This document shows, one piece after another, positions 11,608 through 20,263 of a DNA stretch of 64,000 bases. The DNA comes from Fuscovulum sp. (GTDB lineage: Bacteria > Pseudomonadota > Alphaproteobacteria > Rhodobacterales > Rhodobacteraceae). The stretch is from NCBI GenBank assembly GCA_035192965.1, contig CP136571.1, positions 82,501-146,500 of the forward strand, read 5' to 3'. Numbering within the stretch: the first letter of the stretch is position 1; each line of letters starts with the position of its first letter. The notes below the pieces were generated by a model. The model had not been told where the DNA came from and ran no database searches. It worked only from the letters and a program-made list of their open reading frames with translations. Both the position numbers and the translations under genes were made by a program.

Positions 11608-11682
11608 GGGCGGTTAGCTCAGCGGTAGAGCACTACGTTGACATCGTAGTGGCCACTGGTTCGATCCCAGTACCGCCCACCA
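11608..11682 (+). tRNA. tRNA-Val (anticodon GAC)
   Basis: The acceptor stem GGGCGGT (11608-11614) pairs with ACCGCCC (11672-11678). The D arm contains GCTCAGCGGTAGAGC, the anticodon stem is CTACG/CGTAG around TTGACAT (anticodon GAC), and the T arm is ACTGG TTCGATC CCAGT. CCA is encoded at 11680-11682. All four arms pair without mismatch. Confidence 0.97.
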
Positions 11683-11754
11683 TTTTCACCGTTTCCTCGC
11701 AAGGGAAACATCAAGGATTTCAAGGCGCTGCGCGCCGCGAATGGGAGAAGAACG

Positions 11755-11880
11755 ATGAAGGTTGCGAACTCGCTCCGCTCGCTCAAGACGCGTCATCGCG
11801 ATTGCCAGGTCGTGCGCCGCAAGGGCCGCGTCTATGTGATCAACAAGACGCAGAAGCGGTACAAGGCCCGTCAGGGCTGA
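11755..11880 (+). CDS. rpmJ: 50S ribosomal protein L36, zinc-ligand-poor (YkgO-like) type
   Basis: A 41-residue basic protein starting [18 protein letters not shown] and ending YKARQG. It matches the L36 paralogue type (E. coli YkgO) that has only one cysteine and lacks the CxxC-x-C-x-H zinc ligands. In alphaproteobacteria this is the normal L36. GGGAGAAG lies a few bases before the ATG. It follows tRNA-Val by about 70 bases and ends in a strong terminator. Confidence 0.93.
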   Translation: MKVANSLRSLKTRHRDCQVVRRKGRVYVINKTQKRYKARQG

Positions 11881-11902
11881 TTTTTCCGGACGTTCCGGAT
11901 GG

Positions 11903-11934
11903 AAGGGCCGCCCATTGGGCGGCCCTTTCCTTTT
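11903..11934 (+). terminator. Rho-independent terminator after rpmJ
   Basis: GGGCCGCCC (11905-11913) and GGGCGGCCC (11917-11925) form a perfect 9-bp stem with a 3-base loop, preceded by AA and followed by TTTCCTTTT. Confidence 0.92.
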
Positions 11935-12310
11935 GGCCACAACTCTTTGGGAACGCTGCATTTACCTTTGGGTTTCGGGCAGATTGGCCGTGCAGCTGCC
12001 GGTGCAGACAATGGTGCAGACGCGCGTATGCACGCAGCGCACGGTCAGGTGCCATTTACCATCAACCAACGAATCGCATCGGCTGGGGTTCAGGGAAGCG
12101 CCACGCATGTTGAAGGGGGCCCCTTGTGCGTTCCCCGACCAAGGCGCGGGCATCGCGCGTCATAGCGCAACGCAAAGCCGATGGCCGCACGGCCCATGCG
12201 GGCCTTTCCCGGCACGGCCCGTGGATCAAACCGCGAATCAATCGGGGTCACGCAACTCATCCACGGTTACTTTTTGACCAAAGTCTTCAACCTATGGCGG
12301 AAACCTATCG
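11935..12310. other. Non-coding stretch at left edge of the peroxidase locus
   Basis: No protein-coding gene is supported; the open frames here have no ribosome binding site, and the related region at 30.8 kb does not preserve any frame. The only structure seen is the four-unit 12-base repeat at 11990-12033. Confidence 0.5.
11990..12033. repeat. Four 12-base-spaced GTGCAG units, copy 1
   Basis: GTGCAG occurs at 11990, 12002 and 12014, and a degenerate GTATGC at 12026, exactly 12 bases apart. The same array with the same spacing lies at 30890-30933. The spacing and duplication suggest protein binding sites or a small dispersed repeat; no function is known to me. Confidence 0.6.
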
Positions 12311-12567
12311 GGGAATGCGCCCAAGTTCCGACACAGTTCCGCCAAGGTTGCAGATGGCGAAAATTCCCTTTGTTGCGCCCCCGGAAACGAACACACCAGC
12401 CGGGTCAGATTACCTGTTGGGCGCTGCATCAATCATGGCGGAAGTATGTCCGAATGCCGGCAGGATACGAACTTTCGTTTAGACCATCCCCGCAATTAAG
12501 GTAGGTTAAACATGGGGGTTAAGGGCAAGGGCCGAAAAACCGGCCTGAACCAGCAAGTGGGACTGAA
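12311..12567 (+). promoter_or_regulatory. Conserved upstream region of response regulator 1
   Basis: This non-coding region is conserved at the second regulator. Two AGTTCCG units lie 11 bases apart (12324 and 12335) within AGTTCCGACACAGTTCCG. A CGTTTAGACC element (12476-12485) lies 92 bases before the start and is followed by CCGCAATTAA and GTAGGTTAA. The equivalents upstream of regulator 2 are at 29528, 29539 and 29681. Reading frames are not conserved, so this is regulatory or an untranslated leader, not coding. Confidence 0.55.
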
Positions 12568-13197
12568 ATGCTGAATCTAGTACTTGTTGATGATCATCCG
12601 ATCGTGCTCGCCGGTCTCGTCGACATTCTGCGCGCCAATGCGCGGTATCAGGTCGCTGGCATCGGTTCGACGGCAGAAGATGCACGGCGCCTCGTGCGGG
12701 ACAAGGACTGCGACCTTCTGGTGGCGGACCTGAACATTGCAGGCGACATGCTGGAAACCATGCGCCAGATCCGGGCAGAACAGCCCGAGGTCAAGATCCT
12801 CGTCTTCACCGCTTCGGCCTCCATGGATCTGTGCATGGACGCGCTGGCAGCGGGGGCCAACGGTTTTGTGCTGAAGGGCAGCTCGGGCGGTGACCTCTTC
12901 TACGCGATCGAAGAGGTTCTGGCGGGCAAGGAATTCATCTCTTCCTCCATGGCATCCAAGGTGATCCGCGATATGCGCGCCGCCGAACAGCGCAGGGCGG
13001 GACGCGCCTCTGTCGGGCTGAATTCGCGCGAAGATCAGGTGGTGCGGGAACTGCTGAACGGATCGTCCAACAAGGAAATCGCCAACAAGCTGAACCTGTC
13101 GGACAAGACGGTGAAACATTACATGACCCAGATCATGCAGAAATTCAACGCGCGCAACCGGCTTGAGGTTGTGCTGGAAGTTCAGCGCATGAATGGC
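12311..13197 (+). repeat. Duplicated module, copy A part 1 (promoter plus response regulator)
   Basis: This block is homologous to 29515-30403. The homology covers about 257 bases upstream of the response regulator as well as the gene itself, and the two copies differ by only 2 bases in length. Homology stops near the last codons of the regulator genes. Both copies have the same orientation and lie about 17.2 kb apart. Confidence 0.85.
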
Positions 13198-13230
13198 ATG
13201 ACCGAACCGCAGACGCGCTATTGCGCCTGA
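12568..13230 (+). CDS. LuxR/NarL-type response regulator 1
   Basis: This 220-residue regulator has a receiver domain (1-120) with acidic pair D8-D9, phospho-acceptor D54, T81 and K103. The C-terminal LuxR-type helix-turn-helix (about 150-215) contains LNSREDQVVRELLNGSSNKEIANKLNLSDKTVKHYM. It should bind DNA when phosphorylated by a HisKA_3-type kinase; such a kinase is encoded at 14478-15953. It is nearly identical to the regulator at 29774-30436 and shares its upstream region. AGTGGGA precedes the ATG. The small differences are mainly in the receiver and the extreme C-terminus. Confidence 0.95.
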   Translation: MLNLVLVDDHPIVLAGLVDILRANARYQVAGIGSTAEDARRLVRDKDCDLLVADLNIAGDMLETMRQIRAEQPEVKILVFTASASMDLCMDALAAGANGFVLKGSSGGDLFYAIEEVLAGKEFISSSMASKVIRDMRAAEQRRAGRASVGLNSREDQVVRELLNGSSNKEIANKLNLSDKTVKHYMTQIMQKFNARNRLEVVLEVQRMNGMTEPQTRYCA

Positions 13231-13546
13231 TGGCCTGACACCCGGCTTGCGCGAAAGGCGGTCGCCCCGCCGCGCACAGGACGGGTGGCGGGGATGCTGA
13301 CCGACCGGCCAGCCCACCCCGATCCTAAGACTGCAGCCTTCCAAAGTGTCCCGCGCAGGCGGGGCAGGCGGATGGCGCATGTCCGGAAAACGGCAACCGC
13401 CGCCCACGGACACGCCCTGCAGAGAGTGTGTGTAACCGGTGCCAAACCGTTGGAATGCAGGGGTTTTCCTGCGGAAAGACGGGAACGGCATCAACCCTTT
13501 ACCATGATGCCCCCCATGTTGGCGGCGACGACAGGAGACCAAGACC
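13231..13546. other. Intergenic region between regulator 1 and the Panacea gene
   Basis: No gene is seen. A hairpin could form between CCCCGCC (13265-13271) and GGCGGGG (13287-13293) but has no T-run. AGGAG at 13533-13537 serves the next gene. This region has no counterpart after regulator 2. Confidence 0.4.
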
Positions 13547-14068
13547 ATGACAAGCAAGGCGCAGGACGTAGCGATCTATCTGTCAAACCACTTCCAGCAA
13601 GCCTGGGACAGCTTTGGCTTTTTCGACCTGCAGCGCCTGCTTTATCTGGCGCAGGGATGGCATCTGGCGACGGGGCGGGGGGTGTTGTTTTCCGAGACGA
13701 TCGGGGCGCATCGGTCGGCGCCGCTGACCTATACGGTCAAGGGTCTGCTGCCGATGGACGAGATGCTGCCGCATCCCGATCTGACGGAAGAGGATGAAGA
13801 CTTTCTGGAAACCTTCTGCCGCACCTATGGCGTGGCAGATCGGGGCGCAGTGCAGCGTCAGGTGGACCGCGAAGATGGTGCCTGGCGTCTGGCGCAGGTC
13901 ACGGGTGGCGAGGGCGCGACGATCCCCCTGCCGCTGATGGAGGCCACCTTCCGGCTGATGCTTCTGGATCACATGGACAGCGGCAAGCAGCTGCGGCAGG
14001 CACAGATGTTGGCGCAAAAACAATACCTTGCGACATCAAACGTGGTGGCCTTTCGCGCCCGCTGCTAA
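13547..14068 (+). CDS. Panacea-domain (DUF4065/SocA-like) protein
   Basis: This 173-residue protein has the Panacea pattern: AQDVAIYLSNHFQ, FDLQRLLYLAQGWHLATGRGVLFSE and then APLTYTVKG, which resembles the LQKLLYxAxGWHL core of SocA/GepA-type proteins. Panacea proteins often act as antitoxins or proteolytic adaptors. No toxin-like partner is adjacent, so a toxin-antitoxin role is unproven. The ATG is preceded by AGGAG. Its last codons are also present as a remnant at 30563-30598 after regulator 2. Confidence 0.75.
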   Translation: MTSKAQDVAIYLSNHFQQAWDSFGFFDLQRLLYLAQGWHLATGRGVLFSETIGAHRSAPLTYTVKGLLPMDEMLPHPDLTEEDEDFLETFCRTYGVADRGAVQRQVDREDGAWRLAQVTGGEGATIPLPLMEATFRLMLLDHMDSGKQLRQAQMLAQKQYLATSNVVAFRARC

Positions 14069-14214
14069 GGTCGGGTAGCCAGTTTCGCCTCTGGCAGGAT
14101 GGCCGGGGTGAAGGGATTTAAGTCACAGGCGTAGTAGCCATACATCTGCGCCAATGCCGCATCAGAGGCGGCCTTGGCCCTTACGGCCATGGGCAGGCGG
14201 ATGATGCCGGACAG
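14033..14214. repeat. Duplicated module, copy A part 2
   Basis: This 182-base block aligns without gaps to 30563-30744. It covers the last 11 codons of the Panacea gene and the whole length of the small convergent gene. Copy A keeps the Panacea gene and has a decayed small gene; copy B is the reverse. Confidence 0.85.
14065..14214 (-). pseudogene. Decayed copy of the 47-residue protein gene
   Basis: This aligns with the intact gene at 30601-30744, but the start ATG has become CTG (14212-14214) and the stop TGA has become CGA. The frame now runs on to a TAG overlapping the Panacea stop. The AGGAGA ribosome binding site of the intact copy is absent. The core (ASDAALAQMYGYYA) is unchanged, so the decay looks recent. 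Translation from an internal ATG at 14190 is conceivable but has no ribosome binding site. Confidence 0.75.
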
Positions 14215-14477
14215 GCAAGCCACCCAAATGGCGTTCTCTGCGTCACCGGGCGCGACATGCTCCGTGCCACAATGCGCCCAGGCGGGGTGGCAGAAGTCAT
14301 TAATTCTGCTTGGCTTTTCCGTTATTTCTGCGCGGCAGCGGGTCGACGGGGGGACATCCTCTCTTTACCATGGATGCAGACACGTCGATTGGTTCCCAGC
14401 CCGGCTGACCAAAGTGGCACCTGTCGGTTACTGGCACGGTCAGCGGATTTGTCCGCCGTATCGGCCTTGGCCGGTGT

Positions 14478-15953
14478 TCAGGGATCGCGACGGAAGGCCA
14501 TGACTTGCGACCCTGCCGGGCGAGGTGTCGGGTCAGTGTCGGGCGCATCACCCGACGGACCGAGAACGTCAGCAATCGTGTCATCAAGGTCCAATGACAG
14601 GCGGATCTGTGTCCCACGTCCGGGCCGGCTGTTGATATCGAGCCGTGCCCCGATGCTTTTGGCGCGGTTGCGCATACCGGTCAGTCCCAACGGAACACTC
14701 TGCTGAGGTCGTTCTTCCACCGCGTTGGGGCGAATTCCCGGCCCCTTGTCAGAGATGCTGACGGTCAACACGTGATCGGCAATCTGTGCCTCGACCGAAA
14801 TACCGAGTCCTTCGGCATGTTTACGGGCGTTGTGAAGTGCCTCGGACACAATTCGGTAGATTGCAGTTCGGACGTCCTGTGACAGCATGGCGTCGACGCC
14901 ATCGATCTTGAGCGCCACCTTTGTCCCGCATTCGGCGCGGAAGTTCTGAACCGCTAGGCGAAGGGTTTCCCCAAGCGTAAGCCCGTCCAAAGTTGGCAGC
15001 ACCAGACCGGTCGAGATTGAGCGCAGATCGGCCAATGCGGCATCGAGAAGTTCGCTGGCCTTCTTCGCGGTGGGCTGGTCCGCCTCGGCATGGACAAGTT
15101 GGCTGCGATAGAGAGCCGCAATGCTGAGAAGCTGGATCGGCCCGTCATGCAGTTCTGACCCGATCCGCGTGAGCAGGGCTTCGCTGATCTGCGAGGCTTG
15201 CGTCCGAAGGCGTTCGGATTCGTTGAAGAGGTGCTGGTTCTTTGCAGCCAGTTCATCTGATCGGGCGAGGCTTTCCTCGATCGACTGTTCTTGCCGCCGT
15301 AGGCGACGTTGGGCGAAGGCCACGAGAACGGCCAGACCCGCGATGCCGATCACGAGCGAGGCGACGCGGATGAAATCCGTCGCCTCGAGCAAGGCGGAGA
15401 TTCGCCCGAGCAGCAGTTCCACACTGCAGTAGATTTCGCCCACTGCGATGATTTCGCCGCGGCTGTTCAAAAGGGGCATGTAAACTTCATAGACCACGGA
15501 CCCGAGGCCTATTTCGTCAACGTTTTCCGGGCTGTCGTCGCTTGCCTTTAGGATCACGGTTTCGCCGCGCAGCGCGCGCGCCACCGCCGGATCCAGTTGT
15601 TCAAGCGCATGGATCGGTACCGCGGAATCATAGACCAGCGCGCCGTCCAGGCTCCAGATCTTGATCTTGTTGATGTAATCGGGGTCGATCTGCGTTGAGG
15701 TCGCCTGATCGAGGCGGTGCCGCATGGTGGTGGGAAGGAAGTCCCGCACCGGTTCGTCACCCAGAACGGATAACAGAACGCCTCTTGCAAGCGCCTGTTC
15801 GATTTCCAGCGACCCTTCGATCATGCGATCCGAGATCAGGCTGTTCTGAATGCGGCCCGCACCAACGACCAGAACGGTGTAGAGGACGGCGGCGAGCAGA
15901 AGAAATTGCGCCGTCAACCCGACCGAATTAAGAAATCTGAGGATCTGGGTCAT
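14478..15953 (-). CDS. Membrane histidine kinase, NarX/DegS (HisKA_3) type
   Basis: A 491-residue sensor kinase from ATG 15953. It has a membrane helix at about 13-33, a periplasmic sensor of roughly 150 residues, a second helix (FIRVASLVIGIAGLAVLVAFA), a coiled coil, and a HisKA_3 domain with ELHDGPIQLLS (phospho-His about 269). The ATPase has EALHNARKHA (N box), SDKGPGI (G1) and GLTGMRNRA. Kinases of this class pair with LuxR/NarL regulators, so the twin regulators at 12568 and 29774 are the obvious partners. A GTG at 16076 would add 41 unlikely residues. It lies downstream of the type I secretion genes on the same strand. Confidence 0.93.
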   Translation of the reverse strand: MTQILRFLNSVGLTAQFLLLAAVLYTVLVVGAGRIQNSLISDRMIEGSLEIEQALARGVLLSVLGDEPVRDFLPTTMRHRLDQATSTQIDPDYINKIKIWSLDGALVYDSAVPIHALEQLDPAVARALRGETVILKASDDSPENVDEIGLGSVVYEVYMPLLNSRGEIIAVGEIYCSVELLLGRISALLEATDFIRVASLVIGIAGLAVLVAFAQRRLRRQEQSIEESLARSDELAAKNQHLFNESERLRTQASQISEALLTRIGSELHDGPIQLLSIAALYRSQLVHAEADQPTAKKASELLDAALADLRSISTGLVLPTLDGLTLGETLRLAVQNFRAECGTKVALKIDGVDAMLSQDVRTAIYRIVSEALHNARKHAEGLGISVEAQIADHVLTVSISDKGPGIRPNAVEERPQQSVPLGLTGMRNRAKSIGARLDINSRPGRGTQIRLSLDLDDTIADVLGPSGDAPDTDPTPRPAGSQVMAFRRDP

Positions 15954-16141
15954 GTAGTTATCGCCGAAGGCAGTATAGGGCCCAGCCTCTGCTTGCCACC
16001 AAGACGGATCACGCCGGGTGCCATGACCCCTCCCTGTCTCCGGTCTTTCGGCCCGAGGGCCTTTGCCGTGTCTCACAGTTAAACTCCGTTAACTTGCAGC
16101 ATATTTCGACGGAGACGGCAAAGGATTTGGCGTGTTCTCGG

Positions 16142-17461
16142 CTACTCTTCGCGCATGCCGCGGTTCATCTGATCCAGCAGCGGCTGGAGAATATAGGACA
16201 TCACCACGCGCTCGGCGGTGGGGATGTAAACCTCGACCGGCATTCCCGGCACCAGGCCACGGTCGCCAAGGACAGAGGTGTCGCCGGTCGCCTTGGCGCG
16301 GGCGGTGTAGTAGGACATCCCGGTCTGCGGGTCTATGACGGCGGCGGCGGCGATGGTTTCGACGACACCGTCGATTTCCGGCGTCAGGCGCTGATTGAAC
16401 GCCGCAAAGCGCAGGCGGGCCTTCTGGCCGGGCTGGATCGCATCGATGTCGGTGGTCGAGATGCGGAATTCGATCACAAGATCGCTTTGTTCGGGCACCA
16501 CGGTGATCAGCGTCTTGCCGGGCGCGACCACCTCACCCACCGTCGAGACGTTCACTTCGTTGACCACGCCGGTCACGGGGGCGCGCAGGATGGTGCGGTC
16601 CTTTTTCTCGCGCACCGCGTTCAGTTGTTGGCGCAGATCGGTGATCTGCGGCTCCAGCGTCCGGAATTCACGGTGGGCCTCGGATTTCGCCATCGACAGC
16701 ATCCGGTCGCGTTCCAGGGTGATTTCGGTCTGACGGGCTTCGTTGCGCGCCAGGTTTGCGGTCGTTTCGCCCATCTCGCCCCGGATACGGCTGAGGTCGC
16801 GCTGAATTTCATCAATGCGCGACTTTTCAACCGACCCGGCATTCTGGAGTTTTTCAAAGCGGGCCAGAGAGTCCTGCACCAGTGCGAGTTCTTCGCCCAG
16901 TGATGTCTGCCGGGCCCGAAGCGCCTGTGTGTCAAAGCGCAACTGATCGGCCTGCAAACCAAGCGCCTGAAGTTCCACCTCGCGGTTGATGCGGTTTTCA
17001 TTCATCAGGCGACGCTCGCCTTCGACGATCCGAAGATAGTCGGCATCATCGGATGCGAAAGTGGCAGGAAGAACCATTTCCGTGGCATCACGTTCGGCGG
17101 CAAGACGGGCGGCGCGGGCTTCGGCTTCCATCAGCTGCGCCTCGAGCATGCCGATGCGGGTTTCAAGGTCGAAGGCATCCAGAATCAGCACGGCTTGGTC
17201 CGCTGTGACGCGATCACCGGGGCTGACGAGGATCTGGTTCAGAGTGCCGCCATCGACATGCTGGATGTTCTGGACATCTGTCTTGATCAGTACCGAACCA
17301 GACCCGATGACCGCAGAATCAAGCCGTGCCGTCATGGCCCAGGCCCCAATGCCGCCGATCAGGAACAAGGTCAGCGCCGCCGCTACGATCAGCCGTCCGC
17401 GCAGGGAAAATGCCGCCACCGGATCGGGTGGGAAGGAGGATTTTGAAGCCGGCGACATCAT
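16142..17461 (-). CDS. HlyD-family periplasmic adaptor of type I secretion
   Basis: A 439-residue membrane fusion protein: a cytoplasmic N-terminus, one membrane helix (LIVAAALTLFLIGGIGAWAM, about 26-45), a half lipoyl motif with VDGGTLNQILVSPGDRV, long alpha-helical hairpins (about 105-290) and a beta-barrel end containing LRAPVTGVVNEVNVSTVGEVVAPGKTL. It links the inner-membrane ABC transporter to a TolC-like channel. No TolC homologue is in the window. It follows the unknown protein by 48 bases and belongs to the exporter operon for the giant peroxidase. Confidence 0.94.
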   Translation of the reverse strand: MMSPASKSSFPPDPVAAFSLRGRLIVAAALTLFLIGGIGAWAMTARLDSAVIGSGSVLIKTDVQNIQHVDGGTLNQILVSPGDRVTADQAVLILDAFDLETRIGMLEAQLMEAEARAARLAAERDATEMVLPATFASDDADYLRIVEGERRLMNENRINREVELQALGLQADQLRFDTQALRARQTSLGEELALVQDSLARFEKLQNAGSVEKSRIDEIQRDLSRIRGEMGETTANLARNEARQTEITLERDRMLSMAKSEAHREFRTLEPQITDLRQQLNAVREKKDRTILRAPVTGVVNEVNVSTVGEVVAPGKTLITVVPEQSDLVIEFRISTTDIDAIQPGQKARLRFAAFNQRLTPEIDGVVETIAAAAVIDPQTGMSYYTARAKATGDTSVLGDRGLVPGMPVEVYIPTAERVVMSYILQPLLDQMNRGMREE

Positions 17462-17509
17462 AAGGGTATCTCCGTGGGCTTTGGCCCGGTGCAGCTTTGG
17501 ACGGTCCGC

Positions 17510-18457
17510 CTAGAGCAGGCCGGTATTGGTATCGGTGGACAGAAGCGGTTCGGGTTGCATGGCCGCGGCGGTCATAGCTTCGGACAGGGTCGCTTCGGGC
17601 ATTGCAGGATCAGCAGCGGTCGACGCCGGAAAGAATTGGTCAATGAAGGCTTCGCGCGAATCCGGGTTGGTCACCGTGTCGAAGGTGCGGTCTTCCCGCG
17701 CCAGATAGGCGGCATCCATATCGGGCAGCGTCTCGCCGCCGCGCAGACGATAGAGTTCGTGCTGGCTGACCCAATCCCCGATCGCAAGATCGCTGATCTC
17801 GCGCACGGTGGTTGGATGGAAGGGGCGCACGACCGCGGCAAGCTGGGCAAAGAGAGCGTCAAAGTTCACGCCAGCAATCGCATCGGCGCCCTCTTCGGCA
17901 CCCGGACCTGACGGGCCTTTCGTCCCTGCCCCACCCCCGGCCTGACCGCCACCGCCGAGGTTCGGCGTGCCGGTGAGCAGACTGACACCGTCGTCAAGCA
18001 GGGGTTTCATCGGGGGCGTATCGCTGTCGGGTTGGTCCGCGAAAGAGGAATTGTGGATATCCAAAGCTGGAACAGTTTCAGGAAAGAAGCGCGACAGATC
18101 CAGCATTCCCGGGCCGCGCCCGATGCGGCCTAGGTCGACGTCATCCTCTAGTTTGCCGATGACGATCGGCTGTTCTTCGGGATCGTCGAAGGCGAGCAAT
18201 GGATTGGCCATCTCCATCTCTGGCTTTCGGGACACGGCGGCGTCTTGCACGCTGGTCCGATCAGACGGCTGGGTGGTCAGATCCTCGGTCAGCGGCGTAT
18301 TGCCAAAGGCTGACTTCACATAGCCCGCCATCGCCAGCGTCAGGGCCGCAAGCATCGCGGCGAAAGGCGCTTCCTTTCGTTCGGCAAGGGCAAAGAGCGC
18401 ACGCCCCTTGGGCCGGTTCTGTTCGGCAGACTTGCGGTGCTTGGTCTGGATTTCCAC
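17510..18457 (-). CDS. Unknown membrane-anchored protein in the type I secretion operon
   Basis: This 315-residue protein is not recognised. A basic N-terminus is followed by one helix (about 31-48, FAAMLAALTLAMAGYVKSAFG), then a long acidic, Pro- and Gly-rich region, including a Gly-rich stretch near 168-183, and a more ordered C-terminal part. The topology suggests a periplasmic body tethered to the inner membrane. GTG start with GGGAGG 6 bases upstream. It lies 12 bases after the ABC gene and 48 before the adaptor gene, a position where type I operons normally have nothing. It may be an accessory factor for export or maturation of the peroxidase. Confidence 0.7.
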   Translation of the reverse strand: MEIQTKHRKSAEQNRPKGRALFALAERKEAPFAAMLAALTLAMAGYVKSAFGNTPLTEDLTTQPSDRTSVQDAAVSRKPEMEMANPLLAFDDPEEQPIVIGKLEDDVDLGRIGRGPGMLDLSRFFPETVPALDIHNSSFADQPDSDTPPMKPLLDDGVSLLTGTPNLGGGGQAGGGAGTKGPSGPGAEEGADAIAGVNFDALFAQLAAVVRPFHPTTVREISDLAIGDWVSQHELYRLRGGETLPDMDAAYLAREDRTFDTVTNPDSREAFIDQFFPASTAADPAMPEATLSEAMTAAAMQPEPLLSTDTNTGLL

Positions 18458-18469
18458 ATCAGCCTCCCG

Positions 18470-20263
18470 TCAGTTTGCATTTGCGATGGCGCCAAGTTCA
18501 TACTCGGCGGCACCCACGGTGACCTGGTCACTGCCCGCTACATGGGTCGGTGCAACCACCTTGCCGTCACGATTGCCCAAAACCTCTTCCTTGGTGCCGA
18601 ACGCGGCCAGACGGCCGGCATGCACGGCCGCCACCATATCGACGGCCGCCAGAACGCTGGGCCGATGCGCGACGATGACGGCAATGCCGCCGCGGTCACG
18701 GATGGCGCGGATCGTGTCATTCAGTGCCCGTTCGCCAACGGCATCAAGTGAGGCATTGGGTTCATCCAGCAGCACGACGAACGGATCCTGATAGAGCGCG
18801 CGGGCCAGACCGATGCGCTGGCGCTGCCCGGCGGAAAGCGCGGTGCCGAGAGCGCCCACTTCGGTGTCATAGCCGTCGGGAAGCTGAACAATCATCTTGT
18901 GCACATTCGCCGCCACCGCCGCCTTGTAGACGGCATCGGTTTCACGGCTGGGATCGAAGCGGCTGATGTTGTCGCGGACAGTGCCGTTGAACAGGCCCAC
19001 TTCCTGCGGCAGGAAGCCGATGATTTCGCCTGCACGCGCGGGATCCCATTGCGAAAGGTCAACGTCATCGTAACGGATGGAGCCGCGCAGAACGGGCCAG
19101 ACCCCCGCTAGTGCCCGCATCAACGTGGATTTGCCGCCGCCCGAAGGACCGATGATCGCCAGGGCCTGACCGGCCGCAAGTTCGAAGCTCACGTCCGACA
19201 GCAGCACCCGGCCATTGGCAGGTGAGGCGACCGTCAGGTTTTCGACCCGCAGCGATTGCTTTGGCGTGGGCAGCATGACGGGCGTCTTTTCCGATGACAG
19301 TGCCACCAACGTGTCACGCAGCTGGCCCCAGGCGTGGCGCGCGCCGACGATGCCCTTCCAGTTCGCGATGACCTGGTCGATGGGCGCAAGCGCGCGGCCC
19401 GAGGCGACCGAGACGGCGATGATGGCACCCGCCGACAGTTCTCCCTGAATGGTGTAGAAGGCACCAAGACCCAGAAGCCCTGATTGCAGCAGCATCCGCA
19501 GAACGCGTGACATCGCGCCCATCGTGCCGGTGATGTCGGATGCGCGGGTCTGAAGATCCAGATGCTGACGGTTGGCGATGGCGAAACGGTCTACGGCGCG
19601 GCCAGTTGCCCCCATCGCGATCAGGGTTTCCGAATTGCGGGTGTTGGATTCCGAGATGGTATTGCGGATCACCAGCGCCTTATGCGCCGATTTGGCCAGA
19701 TCGCGCGATTTGTATTCGGCCACCATCGTGAGCAGCGCCAGAACCACCGCCCCGCCCAGCGTCACTGCGCCCAGCACGGGATGCAGAAAATAGACGAAGA
19801 TGATGAAGATCGGAACGAAGGGCAGATCGAAGATCGCCCCCGGGGCCGAAGAGCCGAGGAAGTTGCGCAAGGTATCGACGGTGCGCCCGCGTTCCAGCGC
19901 CTCGGTCGTCGAAAAGCCGTAGCGCGGCATGTCGATGGCCACCTTGTGCGATAGCGGGGCAAGTCGCTGGTCAAGCCGCGCGCCGATGCGCACAAGGACC
20001 TGGCTGCGGATGGCGTCGAACCCGCCTTGAACGAGGTAAAGCGCCAGCGCGAGAATGGACAGGAAGACCAGCGTCTGCACCGACCCGGAGGTGAGCGCGC
20101 GGTCATAGACCTGAAGCATGTAGAACGACCCGGTCAGAGCCAGAACGCTGATCAAACCCGATATGCCAAACAGCGCCCACCCGTATCTTGCAAGGTCCGC
20201 GTTCAACAACTCCCGCGCCTTGCGCAGCGCCAGTGGATCGGGTGTGGATGTCGGGTGCGCCAT
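18470..20263 (-). CDS. Type I secretion ABC transporter (PrtD-like)
   Basis: A 597-residue permease-ATPase fusion. The N-terminal part has about six membrane helices (from YGWALFGISGLISVLAL). The ATPase has Walker A GPSGGGKST (about 370), signature LSAGQRQRIGLARAL, Walker B VVLLDEPNASLD and switch His in IVAHRPS. There is no C39 peptidase domain, as for exporters of RTX proteins with uncleaved C-terminal signals. It follows the peroxidase gene on the same strand after about 208 bases, so that protein is its likely substrate. Confidence 0.95.
   Translation of the reverse strand: MAHPTSTPDPLALRKARELLNADLARYGWALFGISGLISVLALTGSFYMLQVYDRALTSGSVQTLVFLSILALALYLVQGGFDAIRSQVLVRIGARLDQRLAPLSHKVAIDMPRYGFSTTEALERGRTVDTLRNFLGSSAPGAIFDLPFVPIFIIFVYFLHPVLGAVTLGGAVVLALLTMVAEYKSRDLAKSAHKALVIRNTISESNTRNSETLIAMGATGRAVDRFAIANRQHLDLQTRASDITGTMGAMSRVLRMLLQSGLLGLGAFYTIQGELSAGAIIAVSVASGRALAPIDQVIANWKGIVGARHAWGQLRDTLVALSSEKTPVMLPTPKQSLRVENLTVASPANGRVLLSDVSFELAAGQALAIIGPSGGGKSTLMRALAGVWPVLRGSIRYDDVDLSQWDPARAGEIIGFLPQEVGLFNGTVRDNISRFDPSRETDAVYKAAVAANVHKMIVQLPDGYDTEVGALGTALSAGQRQRIGLARALYQDPFVVLLDEPNASLDAVGERALNDTIRAIRDRGGIAVIVAHRPSVLAAVDMVAAVHAGRLAAFGTKEEVLGNRDGKVVAPTHVAGSDQVTVGAAEYELGAIANAN

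Noticed and set aside
11608..11682. tRNA-Val as the attachment site of a genomic island spanning 12-31 kb
   Set aside because: I found no integrase gene and no second copy of the tRNA 3' end at the right side, so tRNA-linked integration is not supported.
12126..12482. Open frames upstream of regulator 1 that could encode a leader protein
   Set aside because: The homologous region at 29.5 kb does not keep the frame, with shifts between the copies, so conservation is at DNA level and not protein level.
14215..14477. Possible extra gene between the decayed small gene and the kinase
   Set aside because: Short frames there have no ribosome binding site or family resemblance; I see nothing definable in these 263 bases.
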